From Hermodice carunculata (Eukaryota > Annelida > Polychaeta > Eunicida > Amphinomidae): 64,000 bases of DNA. Every line of letters begins with the position of its first letter. Within the stretch, counting starts at the first letter, position 1. Location: contig OZ026628.1 in NCBI GenBank assembly GCA_964020975.1, forward strand, positions 64,464,156 to 64,528,155, written 5' to 3'. Positions 49,750 through 61,852 of the stretch are shown in pieces. The position numbers were made by a program, and so were the translations under genes. The notes below the pieces were generated by a model that worked only from the letters and a program-made list of their open reading frames with translations, made no database searches and was not told the DNA's origin.

Positions 49750-51352
49750 AGGTGTGGCAAAGAAGGTAGGGCTTCCAAGACCAGCACCAGGGAGCCTACC
49801 AAAAATAAGACAAAACGCCATCGCCGAGGTAAACAGCGTAAGTTAAGGAAAGTGTATAAGAAAATTAGACTAGCATACTGTAATGTGCAAAATTTAGGTT
49901 TAGCCAAACGATGTGAATTGTCTCCTTTACTGGAAAAAGAACACTTTTCTATGTAAGCAATGGTTGAAACGTTCCACCAATCTGATCGTGACATAATATT
50001 TGAGAATATACATCCTCAATATAAGTGGTTAGGCAAAGCAAGGAAGAGCACTGTGAAAAAGACAGGAGGTGGTTTAGGTCTCCTTATTAGCAAAAGTATT
50101 GAGGTTCTAGATAACAATGTGTTCGACTCGAAAAATGATGAATTTGAGCGTTTATGGATAAAGGTCAAAGCTGGACAGAATATTTTTATGGTCGGGGTAA
50201 CTTACTTTCCTAACGATGGAATAGATAAAGATAATAGTTCCTTTCTTATGACTGAACTGATCAAAAATATCAGCCAATTGCAATCTAAGGGTCACCATTG
50301 TATTTTGTTGGGAGATTTCAACGGTAAAAGAGGAGAGTATCGTGTTGAAGGTAAAGCAAGTTTTAATGGCGACCTGCTAGAAAAACTGATAGAGACAGCT
50401 GATATGAAAGTTTTAAACAAATCTCCCCTATGCACAAGAAAATATACGTGGCATAGAGGTAGCACCAAGACCACTATTGACTATGCACTTATAAGCTCCT
50501 CTCTGGAAAATAACATAGACAGTGTCATCATTGATGAAGTTGGTGATTATGACTTAGCCAGTAATCACAATACAATATATGTTTCGTTTATCTCTTCCGA
50601 GTGTAAAAACATTGCCCCCCTGGTAAAAAATTTCATGAAGTGGAAAATCAATGAGGTAAAAGACTGGAGTGCTTTCAGACTAGCTTTATCTGCTAAATTT
50701 GCAAACTTCGAGTGTGACCTTTCCCAACCTATTAATCAAACATGGCTAGGATGGAAGCAGATTGTTACAGAAGTTGGTGAACAATATGTCGGTAAAAAAA
50801 GAAATAAAAGACGATAAAAAGTATGTGTGTGACAAAGAAACTCAGAAACTCATTCAAAATCGTAGAACGGCAAATAGGTTCTACAGGTATTGGGCAGGCA
50901 AAGAAACTTGTGACCCAGAAATTTTACAAGAACTTTGGCAAGAATATTTGCGCAGAAAGCGAGATGTTCACGAAAAAATCAAAACCATTAAAGTCCAAAA
51001 TAAAATAAAAGTTATCTCTTTAAATTCTAGAAAAGGAACGAAAAACACACGTTCATATTGGCGAATGCTGAAACGTTTGAATGGAAATAATGGACTTCCC
51101 CTAAAAATCTGCTACCCTAATGACAAAAGCAAAATTATTAACGATCCGAAGAGAATCAGTGAAATATTAGGTACATATTGGAAAAATTTGGGAAATTATG
51201 GGTCACCGACAGGTGATAAAGACCTAAACAATACTTTGATGGAACATCTTTCTTGTGACGGAGATAAAGTAGACATGTCTGGCCTCACAGTGTACTTTAA
51301 TTTTATACATTGTAATTATGACGATGATAAACATTTATTTTCTACATTGTAA
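49750..51352 (+). mobile_element. Truncated non-LTR retrotransposon (LINE): endonuclease + linker, no RT
   Basis: The frame from 49750 begins with a basic tract, then the endonuclease start RLAYCNVQNLG. A TAA at 49957-49959 interrupts before AMVETFHQSD. Later endonuclease motifs are GGGLGLLISKS, ILLGDFNGKRG (catalytic GDFN), YTWHRGSTKTTIDYALISS and SNHNTI where SDH is expected. The frame ends at 50817. Just before that, at an A7 run near 50800, the linker continues in another frame (50762-51352) as KETQKLIQNRRTANRFYRYW, then SRKGTKNTRSYWRMLKRLNG, the usual region between endonuclease and reverse transcriptase. It breaks off near 51290 with no reverse transcriptase. The element is dead and internally deleted. 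APE-type LINE; clade not resolved. Confidence 0.8.
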
Positions 51353-51496
51353 ACCAAAAGTGCACGATGTACTTGTCCTTACGCTTTCTAGAGTTTTCTC
51401 CCAATGAGTGGTTTATCTTTAGTTTTAGCGCGGGGGACAAAACTATGATATTGATGATTGGTTACACCGGTTGAAAGCAAACTTTAAATGGGTAAG

Positions 51497-51586
51497 ATAC
51501 TTGGACGCATCATGGAATACACCCTGTTCCATCGATGCCCCCGGTGTAAAGGGGTAGTTTTCCTGATAAAATTATTTATTTATTTA
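51497..51586 (+). mobile_element. LINE/SINE-like 3' tail, copy 1, ending (ATTT)n
   Basis: TACTTGGACGCATCATGGAA ... TCGATGCCCCCGGTGTAAAG ... GGGGTAGTTTTCC, then AAAATTATTTATTTATTTA. It matches the copy at 51890. A unique 3' sequence followed by a short tandem tail is typical of CR1/L2-like LINEs and their SINE partners. Confidence 0.75.
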
Positions 51587-51889
51587 ATATTTACAAACTT
51601 TTGGCATTGGGTGCGGAATTCGCGATTTGGTATTTTGAAGAGGTAGCATCCAAAATGTATGTGTGATTAGTGTTAAGGGAAGGTTAATTTGTCAAAAGAA
51701 TGTAATGGACAATATATATGTATATATACATAGAGCTATGAGAAGCCTATTGATGGTTGCATGCGCATGTAAAAAGTAAATTCCAAAATGGTAAATGGAT
51801 GCTGTTCCACGTACGGCTCAATGCTGAACGTAGATACAGCCCTCCTACACACAAATCCTTACTTTGTAATATAGACAGCTTCTTGTAGT

Positions 51890-51962
51890 ATACTTGGACG
51901 CATCATGGAATAAACCCCGTTCCATTGATGCCCCCGCTGTAAAGGGGTAGTTTTCCGAATAA

Positions 51963-52053
<91 letters not shown>
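51890..52053 (+). mobile_element. LINE/SINE-like 3' tail, copy 2, ending (ATT)n
   Basis: Near-identical to 51497-51586 up to GGGGTAGTTTTCC, but followed by about 30 ATT units (51963-52053) instead of ATTT. Poly-Asn and poly-Ile frames here are artefacts. The 300 bp between the two tails (51587-51889) contain no recognisable gene and may be the 3' region of the second insertion. Confidence 0.78.
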
Positions 52054-52054
<1 letters not shown>

Positions 52055-52059
52055 GGTAA

Positions 52060-52890
52060 CATGTACACCTAGCATGGTGTGTTGACACAAGTGAGTGTTG
52101 CACAAGCAAATTTGGTCAACTGCATTACCTTTTTTCCCATTGGGGATTGTGTATTGCTATGCAATACTTTACCTTGTTTAAAGTGACCTTTACTGCGATA
52201 TTATTCGGTTACTAGTGACCTTAATTTACTGATATTGTTTCAAAGAATATTGCATATTACATAAATATTCATAATTTTAGTTGAATTTTTATTTTAAGCA
52301 AAACATGGTGGTGATAAGTTGAAAAGATCACTTTTGTTTCATCAAGTGAATTGAACATATGACTGGTCAGATATTTGAATAGTTAGATGATATTTATAGC
52401 GACTTTCATTTGTAAAACCAGGCAAAGTTAGCATCTTAGTTTGATTATGTTTCCATACAAATCAATCTTTTCAATGAAAGTAAAATGATAGTGCCTTAAT
52501 ATGTGCCTGGATGAGTGCAAGAACCGTTTTGCATTGAAATATTTAGTTTCACGGAAACGATCATTGTTTTTCACACTAGTAATACATACAGTGTGGATTT
52601 ATGTAATTACAATGTTTCCGTTTAATATTCAGATAGTGCGTCCATTTGGCATGTTTGAATAATGTACACACTTTACAATTTTGTTAATTACTGGTTAAAG
52701 CACAAGGTATGCGGAATGGAGCTGATCTTTCATACTGGTGGTATCACTATTTGGCATTGTACCATATGTGAACCTTCACTAAATGTTCAGTGGTATCATT
52801 ATTTACTTTACATACCATAACAGGGGTAATCATGGGAAAGGAAATTGACATTTACTGGGACTTACACCTTCGTTAAATTATCCCCTGACA
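52060..52890. other. Non-coding stretch
   Basis: No gene or element recognised. Confidence 0.5.
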
Positions 52891-52899
52891 GACTTAGAA

Positions 52900-53101
52900 A
52901 TATGGGGCAATTTAAGCCCATTTACACCATGGATTAAGCTATAGTTCCTTCTTGCATACAAATTCTTAAACCAGGTGTAACTTTACACAAGGGGTAACTT
53001 TCCAATGCCTTTTTACATACGGATTATACTTTATGCCATGGTTGTTCCCTGGGATCAGGTAAACCACAGCTTAACCATCTTTATACATACGGGCCCAGGA
53101 G
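52900..53101 (-). repeat. CCTGGGCCCGT fold-back type repeat, copy 2 (inverted)
   Basis: Read on the minus strand it starts CCTGGGCCCGTATGTATAAA, followed by CCATGG and AAGTTACCCCTTGTGTAAAG, words shared with the copy at 47046. It ends by overlap or near contact with the open frame at 53111-53383. Confidence 0.5.
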
Positions 53102-53110
53102 ACAAAAACA

Positions 53111-53369
53111 TTAGTTAGGTCTATCATCAATAACATTCAAAAGATGAATACCGAGTGTTCTATCTAAAAACCAAATGACCTGATTGAAACATGGTCTGTG
53201 TAACACAAATAAATATATATTGGTAAATATAGCTAAGAACTGACATCCACATGTTTTCGTATATTCTGGAAAAATGTCTGGCGAAGCCATATGAAGAATG
53301 CTGGATGTCATGAAGCAAACGAGATATGCTATTCTACTTACATATACTATCATAACATACAGATGACTG
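53111..53369 (-). CDS. Possible receptor-like exon (TM2-TM3-like), doubtful
   Basis: A strong 3' splice site (GTGGTCTTTCCTCAG) at about 53370 precedes a minus-strand frame reading HLYVMIVYVSRIAYLVCFM, then SPDIFPEYTKTCGCQFLAIF and WFLDRTLGIHLL. The order hydrophobic segment, loop ending in Cys, second hydrophobic segment, LDR resembles TM2-ECL1-TM3-DRY of a GPCR. The spacing from Cys to LDR is close to but not exactly the canonical value. There is no clear 5' splice site except possibly CAATCAG|GTCATT. It could be a receptor remnant or chance. Confidence 0.22.
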
Positions 53370-53750
53370 AGGAAAGACCACACATCTTAAATACATATGG
53401 ATATCACCAGGATTTACTTTAAAGTGCTCACATCATGTGATACTTTTATAAAAACACATGAATGTAGCTCGAGTTCATTACCATCGTGAACTCTAAGACA
53501 GATATCAATCTTACAAGTTGTCTTAAATTCAAGAGTCTAATACATAAAATCCATTGGTGATTCACAAAGTTCCACACCACTGTTCCATTATGTATCACAG
53601 GAGTGTTCATACACTATACTTTAAGGTTAATGAGGAGGAAGTCAAAAGGAGTGAAAAGGTCAGAAGGACGAAATCAAACAGTAAAAAAAGGTTTGAGAAG
53701 CGTTAATGGCGCAACCCAGGTTCCAAATGTGGAGAAATTACCCATATAGC

Positions 53751-53783
<33 letters not shown>

Positions 53784-53952
53784 TCTGGGTGTCTCGACAA
53801 CAAGCAGATATTCAGTTCAAAGGCAACAGTTCATGGGAAGATTTATGAAACTGTTGCCATACAGCAGTTCAGTTCAGTCTGTTGTTGAGTCTATTCTTCC
53901 ATCATTACTACAGGCCTTACATTAACAGTAATTTTTATTCCTATGTGTTCCA

Positions 53953-54216
53953 TTATATGAACATCGATGGACAGTCTTTTCTATGCTGCATATACATATT
54001 TATGGGTAATGCCCGTGCACAATCAGTCAACCTTGATGCATAAAAAATTACTGCTCCAAATATCCGGCTCATGGATATTGAATAGGTGCACCATTTCTTT
54101 GTTTTTTCAAGTGCATTGATTTCATATAATGTCTTCTTTGTATGCATTGGAGCTACATGGTATTGTATGTTAATTAATGTAAATGCACAGAATATTGAAG
54201 CATTCTCCAATTGCAA
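53953..54216 (-). CDS. Possible small coding exon, unknown
   Basis: A minus-strand frame of about 87 codons with several cysteines (SIFCAF, KKWCTYSIS, DCARAL, KDCPSMF) and alternating hydrophobic residues reminiscent of the CUB-like modules at 57.8-60.7 kb. Splice sites are weak: there is no good pyrimidine-AG acceptor, with a possible donor ATCAAG|GTTGAC inside. It is placed between the two large minus-strand exons, which is the main reason to mention it. Confidence 0.18.
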   Translation of the reverse strand: MQLENASIFCAFTLINIQYHVAPMHTKKTLYEINALEKTKKWCTYSISMSRIFGAVIFYASRLTDCARALPINMYMQHRKDCPSMFI

Positions 54217-54219
54217 AGG

Positions 54220-56560
54220 TATAAGCTATGTGATCTCTTCTGTCCAATTTTAACTGGAGTATAGCAGTGATACCTATCAGTAGATATTTTTACTGAATAC
54301 ATGCGTTCTATAGTTTAAACAAAATCTCCCCTTACATTATCCATTTTAATAACGGAAGGTTCACCAAGGGAGCCATGCAGTCAGCGAACGCATAGCGTGC
54401 AAATTACCCGTCTCTTCCATACCTTCTTGTTGCTCAAAGGTGTGTGCTCTTACGTAGGGTGAATATTACACAATGAACGAAAAAATCGTAGTATATGTAT
54501 GTTTTTGTATGGAAGCACATCGATCTATACATGCTAGTCCTGTCAACATGTGTAGTTTCCTTGTATGTAACAATTAATGTCCTAACATTAAATTTGTAAG
54601 AGGGGCATTCTATACAAGGGGTCTGATTTACACTTTAAGAAAGAATCATGACAAAATTTTCAGCATAAAAGGCTTAAAACCAAACGTCATGTAGAGACAA
54701 TAGAATAACATAGATAGCCATTTTTTCGTTAAAAGGATTTTTTTTTCTTCATTTTGTTATTGACTTTTTAAGTAACTGCAATGAACATTAATATATTTTT
54801 TCTAGTTTGAAGCTCAAATGGTGCCATTTAAAATTTTGCAAAACAACAGAAAATCGCAACCTAATTTGTTAATACTCTTATGTTTTTACAGAGCTGTTAA
54901 CATCACAAAGAATCGTCCATCCGGTTTTGTGTGGGGGTTTCCTTAATATTTTCCAACTCTTGTGACAAATTTCTTTCGGAGATATGAACTACCAAAGATA
55001 ACCAAGGAGATTTGCTGACTTTAATTGCTCATGAATCACATTTGCTCAGGCCATTGAAAGGATCACTAAAAGCTAATCCCTTAAGCTATGTTATAACTTT
55101 GACCTCCACACTGCCAACAATATTGTGGTTCTAGTCAATCACCTGTGTAATAATCTGCTCACCTGTAAAAAATGCATGCAACCAGGTTCTGACTGTGAAT
55201 GATTGTATAAACATAACCGTTAGTGAGCACATCTAACAGCCAATTAACTGATTGACTCTATAAAACTTGTACTGACAGAGGGACACTTTTCCATCTTGAA
55301 GTATTGTATAGAAGTAAACGTTACTGTAAAACTATATGGTCTGGAATTAGCACTTCACCAACCCAAAAGTAATTAAAGCTTAATTTTAATGCTTTGAAGT
55401 TCTCAGGTAAGCCCTGGCACGTTGAAGAAGGTCAGGGATGGCATCGGTGGTATGCTTGACTAGAAAAGGCTGGCAGGTAGCCTTTGACCGAATCAGTTAC
55501 ACGGGGAAGAAATAGAGAAACGTACACAGCTGAGAGTGAGTTACTGTCTTTCTATCGGGGGGGGGGGGGGGTTGTTGGAGGAGGCAATCACGATCGACTC
55601 TAAAACATAAAATAGAAACAAACCTTACATGGAGTATATATTTTAATAATAAGCGTGATGTTTGTGAGTTTCCTTTTAGACTCAATCGTATTGTAGCATC
55701 ACTTGAATTAGCCTCGTGTAAGTGCAACAATTACCGGTAGCCATGTCACATGACTAACGGTGCAAGATTCAATGACACCCACATGCTCATTACACACGGG
55801 ATTACTTCCTGATACCACATTTCATTTTGTATCAAACCCGAAAAAACAAAAAACAAAATAATCATTTTCCCATTACTCTGAGTATCTGTTGCGCACATAC
55901 AGCAGATACACGTACCTTGAACTAAAACAACATAAAAACGTTTCCAGCTTTTTCTTTGATGGCCAAGACTGAATGATTGAATGCTGTTATTTTAAGCTGC
56001 GGGTGATAATATCATCCATAGATTATTCATCCCTAGCCACACAAAACAAAATTTCCATAATATTGTTGAAAAGGCAGACAAAGTTACATATAAAAAAATA
56101 CGTAGCCCATCAAGCTAAAATGGAAGCTTTTGTTTGACACACAGTGATTAATGGAGAAACAGTTTTTAAATGTTTATCCTCGATTTTTGTTAGATGCGGT
56201 GGTTTTGTGGCATCACGTACGTACAAACAAACATAGCAAATATCCATGCAAACATACATACAAACGAATGTATGTGTCATGGTATACAATGCAGTGTTTA
56301 CTGTAGATAAACCACATTCTTCATACTCTTGGCCAGTAAATTAAGCAGATATTACCATGCATCTGCATTAAGCATTCAAACAAATTCACAGTGATAGCTG
56401 CATAATTTTGTTCAAGCTGAATGTTACAACTTCTACAATTTTTATTGTGGGCTGATCTCGCTTCACTCAGATCTCAACTGAAAAAATATACTGTGACACG
56501 CTTTGGTCCCTCTTCGTCTGACGTCATATGAGCGGTCGAGTCACATCTGGACTACAAAGT
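54220..56560. other. Non-coding stretch
   Basis: No gene or element recognised. A G12 run is at about 55558-55570. The minus frame at 55497-55730 crosses it and is not credible. Confidence 0.5.
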
Positions 56561-56575
56561 CCGCTTATATATTAC

Positions 56576-56876
56576 CATTGTCGGTTGATCCATAGTAGTA
56601 TCTTCCTGGACTCCAACATACAAACATGATATAGCTGGCACAAGTAATTTTCACACAGCGTTTGTTGCCCCCAGGGGGCGTTATGATATAAATACATGGG
56701 TATTCAGAGTCGTTGTAAGGTTTGACGACATGTGTTATGTATGAATTTATCAGACAGCTACTCTGCCCATTGATAAATGCATTATTCAGCGCGGTGTGCC
56801 AAAAATGGGAGTGCCAATGTCCCAGGAGATGTCGTTGATAGCACGTTTGAATAGTATAACTGACAGCAAAATGAAA
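56576..56876 (-). CDS. Probable second exon of the CUB-like cysteine-rich gene
   Basis: The minus frame is open from an acceptor (GTTATTTGTGTGCAG) at 56877 to a candidate donor (CAATG then GTAATA) at 56575. It reads FHFAVSYTIQTCYQRHLLGH and later CIYIITPPGGNKRCVKITCA. The exon begins in phase 0, which matches the phase-0 donor of the large exon ending at 57774, so the two join without a shift. Alternatively the frame starts at an ATG at 56915, where the leader MLMLSFIICVICVQFHFAVS would be a good signal peptide of a separate secreted protein. Cysteine-rich, extracellular. It ends in phase 1, so further exons are expected downstream on the minus strand. Confidence 0.5.
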
Positions 56877-57399
56877 CTGCACACAAATAACACAGATGAT
56901 GAAGCTGAGCATCAACATTTACTATTTGACCCACACTGTACGCTTATTAAGGGCTTTATTGAAGAAAACTGGCTACATTATCTGAAACACATTGCTGTTT
57001 TCATGAATGATATCACAAGTTGTGTTAGCATTTATCTGTTCGTCCTACTGGCACTGAACGTTGGATCCAGGCATGACATTATACATCGTATATATCCACT
57101 ATAATAATATTCCACGTGCTAATGCACACATAATTTTTGCAACTAAGAGCTTTGGATATGTTGATTTATACACGCACGTAAGTAAAGTTTCTGATTGTTT
57201 AATAAAAGCTGGTCCTGTGCAAGTAATGGACAGTGTATTATAACTTACCCGCAAAAGGGAGGGGGGGGGATAACTCCTGTACATTGCCATGCATAAGGCT
57301 CTGTCGGAAAAAAAAACATTCATGCACGCCTCCGTTTAGATCACCCAGGTAAATATCGTGCAGGTACACAGCTTTATATGCAAGAGTCCGATGTGATGA

Positions 57400-57402
<3 letters not shown>

Positions 57403-57467
<65 letters not shown>

Positions 57468-57737
57468 CAGATTTTGTTATGTCCATGCCTAGTGCAAGTT
57501 TTATCTGTGTTCAGATTTGGTTCAATGTGAAGGGTCTATGGTATTTCACAATTTTTACAATTCTACAGGTTGAACTTGTACCTGGACAAACACAAAATGA
57601 GTTAATAATATACTTGGCATGATCAGATCGAAGATGTAAAGAAAATTGGATGAGATGATTTACAATGTCAGGCCTACATACATACATACATACATACATA
57701 CATACATACATACATACATACATACATACACACATAC
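57403..57737. repeat. (TA)n array and (CATA)n array
   Basis: TA repeats at about 57402-57470 and a CATA tetranucleotide array at about 57674-57737, both in the putative intron between 57774 and 56876. Confidence 0.95.
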
Positions 57738-57773
57738 ACTGTTTTAATGGAACAGTAGCGTACATTAACTCAC

Positions 57774-60695
57774 ATGCTGCCATTTTAATCCTATAAAGAT
57801 CATAGATGACTGATATAACCTATACACAATAAATGAGGTAATTGAATATAGCGCTCCAAATCGGAATAAATCCATCTCAGTCCAGTCATTGATCCCGATC
57901 AAATATGCATGACGAATATGACATTCTATTCTTGCCCTTATCCAACTTAGGGCAAGGGATATGCTTCGCAGTGTAAGAGGGAAGTAATATGTATATCGTT
58001 GAAATATACGCATCTGCTTTTTACCACAATAGCTCAGACCATTGGTGCTCTGAGCTGCTAAAACCAATGCTTTAGGTATTTGCAATATGACACTTAATTT
58101 GACGAAAATAGTTACATGACAATTGTCCGGTCTGATTGACGTCAATATCAAATAGTACTTGGACATAACATGAGAGGATGAACAAGATAAGCCACCCAGC
58201 AGTAAACTGTGGCTCCTTGTAGCTGCTGATGTAGGACTATAAACCCACTTAATCTGATTATGAAGAATTATGAGTATGTACGAAGAAGAGCAAGTTTGTG
58301 TTATGTTCAGTATTGTGCTTAATAGTTCTTTCATTTGTATCATAATTCTAAGCTTTTTTGAAAGGTTGGAATGTAATATACACTTAACAGACGTTAATGT
58401 GTAAACGACAGTGCTGTTTTCATGCAACATCTGAATACAGGTTCCAGCTGTAATAAATAGATGCATTGCTAAAAATGTCAAGGCTCTCTTGGCAATAAAT
58501 AACTGTACAGTCCACGAAAATACAAAGGTAACATCCCTAACTGGATGCATGCCTCTATCAAACCATACATTAATATCGCCCACGAGCACCTCACATCCTT
58601 TCTGAGCTAAGGTTTGAGTAAACAAATTGGCGTGTATTGTGGAAATATATTTAGTTCTTGTTTGAGAGTTAAGAATACTTAAAGTACAAGCACGTGCTGT
58701 AATGTTGCGGTTTGGAAAATAAGTTATGACAAAGCATTTTTTGCCACGATTTTGAATCCAAATGTCGGGTTTTCTTGTTCTGTATTTCAGAGGATTACAA
58801 TACTGGACTATGCCTTTGCAAGAAATTCGCTCAAATGAAAACATCAGATTTGCCAATATACATGGTGCATAAGAATAAAGAATGATAACCAAAGCTGGGT
58901 GTGATGATGCAAGCCTGATTAAATCGGGCAGATTCCACTTTTTCCAGTTGCTACAATAAGGACCAATTTTCCCTTGGGTAGAAATGTTATCTGCGTTGTA
59001 AATAACCAGTCCACCTGCTCGGCACCTTGATGTGGTGGCCACTTCCCAATTAAAATATATCAAAGATAAATTGATGAATGTGTGAAATGATGAGACAAGG
59101 ATGATATGTTTCAATCTGCAGTATTTAGTATGTCTGCGAGGTGACAATGGAGAGAGCAAACCCAAATGAAAAGACTTAAGTTTATCCGTAGCTAAAAGTA
59201 CATGCACAGATGTAATTGCAGGTACTGTACTCTGAAAAAACATAATGATCTGGAAATTTGAGTTGCTCATCAACGAGATCAATGCTGCAACAAATATATG
59301 CCCTGTGGTGGAAAAGCCATATTCACAACTTTTAATGCTTATCCTCGTTCCGCTTTCAGTGCACAGTAGAGATTGGTACATGGACGGACCATCAAACAGT
59401 CTAAATGTTAATGCGGGATTTTTGTGTATATATATCTGGACTTGAATATTATAATGCAAGCCTGCCATACTGTGAATGGCCCATAAGTTTCTATTTATTA
59501 CTTTCTCTTTTTCTAATCTCAAATTCCGCAGATTTAAAGTCTCAATTGAAAGCCACGAAAACAGATCTATCCATTTGTTTTTAATAATGACATGGTGTTT
59601 AATTAATTGATAAATGGAGAAAAGCTCCACGTCAAGACAGTTGCAGCTACAAGCGTATACGAATCTTATCATGTATATATGTCCTTGTGACTGTAAATTA
59701 AATTTCATATGCTTTCCACAAAAATATTTTATTTCATTGACTCTCGAGAATCCGAATGCAAAATAATCAGATATACATTGCAGATATTTCCCAATGACAT
59801 GTAACCGATGGACATGGATATCAATGTGCATGCGGTTGTCACCGATTATTAACCAAAGTGGTAGCCTGAAGTTCTTACGATAGCACCAATGTTCCTCTGT
59901 GTATGCAATGCGATCACAGTAATTTTTCATAACAATTGGCGTACCATAGACTTCCTGCTTGCTCACATCTCTTTCCGGAATTGCTTTAGTAGAACAAATA
60001 TTAATATACTTATTTGTACAATACGCTAAATGTCGTATAGAATGTGTGATCATGTAATGCATTTGCCTAAAACATTCCTTTACAGTGTTTTTTACTGTTA
60101 TAATATGATGTGGAGTAACAGGTCTCTCTATCACTTGGTATGAAAGTTTAATTCCAGAGCACTTTGAGGATTTGTAGCAGTGATATCCAGCATATAGCTT
60201 TCTGCAACCGATTGCGTGCATAACAACCTTGTTACCATAAGACGTCAAAATAATGTCGGATTTTATGTCACACTCTGAAATTTCTATGGGACCAATTGTT
60301 AAAGGTGTGATTGTGGTCCGCTGGTATGCTTTTTTAATATGTTCATACCACATCAGCTTGCATGCTACTTCTCCACGTTTGGAAATAGTAAAATTCCAGT
60401 ATACATTTCTATTACTTTCAAACGTGAATCGTTTTATATGTGTACCTATAAGCAGAATATTCCCCAACAGCCCAGTGACATGCCCATTGTTCGCACAAAA
60501 CGACATATTTTTGGAAGGTATACAATACCAATAATCACTGTTTTGGCAAAACCCAACTGAAGTACATACCTTTTGCATACGTGCTGAGTTATAAACGCAT
60601 ATATCCAAATAATTCACAGTAGATAGGTGTGTGCTCAGCGAATTTAAGAGACACACTTTGAGGACGTACCTAATGGCTTCTTCAATAACACCCAT
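57774..60695 (-). CDS. Large exon of a multi-CUB-like, cysteine-rich extracellular protein
   Basis: 974 codons open without interruption. The ATG at 60695 is the first in the frame after a stop, but candidate acceptors just upstream (AAACAG, AACTTAG at about 60716-60725) leave an earlier exon possible. The exon probably ends at a strong donor (CAGCAT then GTGAGT) at 57773, since the in-frame TAA lies only six bases beyond. Repeated modules follow a CUB-like plan: a Trp-led beta strand, a Cys and a G-rich turn. Approximate modules: 95-190; 280-365 (CISDYFAFGF...YFCGKHMKF); 405-490 (LTFRLFDGPSMYQSLLC...STTGHIFVAA); 525-640 (GGLVIYN...IGPYC...RLASSHPALVI...CKGIVQYCN); and a more diverged C-terminal part. 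There are many N-x-S/T sites and no clear membrane span. Near the N-terminus, WYCIPSKNM and a following W-N-F-T strand resemble WYHMPSKSL and FWITV of the receptor exon at 45 kb. Likely a secreted or receptor ectodomain protein. Confidence 0.72.
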
Positions 60696-60739
60696 AACGT
60701 TGCTCTTGACGACAGACTAAGTTCTGTTTATTTAAAATA

Positions 60740-61671
60740 AACTGCAAGACACATGGCAACATTTGCTATAGCTTACCAAGTATATTATAGTAATTGATGA
60801 TAGTATAATTGACTGATGTCTTCTTTACTCATTACAACTAGGCTAAAATGCCCATCTATGAGCCTGAGTTTGTTAATATGCGTTATGACTACTATCATTA
60901 CAAGGAACACTGATAACCATTGTGCTAATGTATAGTCATGGCAGCCCAGCCTACCGATTAATTATACTGGAAACGAGGCGAGAAACTATTCCTAAGATGC
61001 TCTGTAAGAACTCTTCAAGCATTGAAAAATATGACAAACACTGGATCATTAAATGACCAACCATAGGATCTTCAGCATTTGCTGTAAGTCGTGTTGCCAA
61101 CACAAAATATCCAGGTCGTAAATGCACGAAGGTTGGTCAAAGACATTTACACGGACATTCTATTGGAATATTGGGATGCTTCATGTGAAAAAATATAAGA
61201 TTTACATAATAAAGTAAGATTTATCTTTTGACGGGCATGCTAATGGGCATTCACTTTAGTGAGGCTTTCTGCAATCTGCTTTGCTTGTGACAAAATCATA
61301 TATTGAAATAAAATCTGGTTCGGCACAAATTCAAAATGTTTGGATGTACTTTTGTGTATTCTGTTTGGTGTTTAAGCTTTAAGCAAAATAGTGAAATACA
61401 ATGGCATCTAATAATTTATATATATATATATTATAAATTGTCATACAGTCCAGAACCTACATAACCCTCTTTATAGTTACCCTCTTAATAAACAAAGCTA
61501 TTAACATTGCAGCTCTAATATACATATATGGGAGCAGGCAAATATTTTCCTGTCTTATTATAATTTAGGCAAGTCATTCATATTGCTCTCAACGGAACTA
61601 ACACTTTGACACACATAGACAAACAAACAAGCAATTGTCAATTCAGAAAAGCCACACATATTTTAAAATAC

Positions 61672-61741
<70 letters not shown>

Positions 61742-61801
61742 TATGTATGTATACTGGGTACTAACACATAAAATAACACTTATTTAAACAAAGTGGCAAC
61801 G

Positions 61802-61852
<51 letters not shown>

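Noticed and set aside
59245-60560. Plus-strand frames of 66-93 codons inside the CUB-like exon
   Set aside because: Antisense shadows of the large minus-strand exon.
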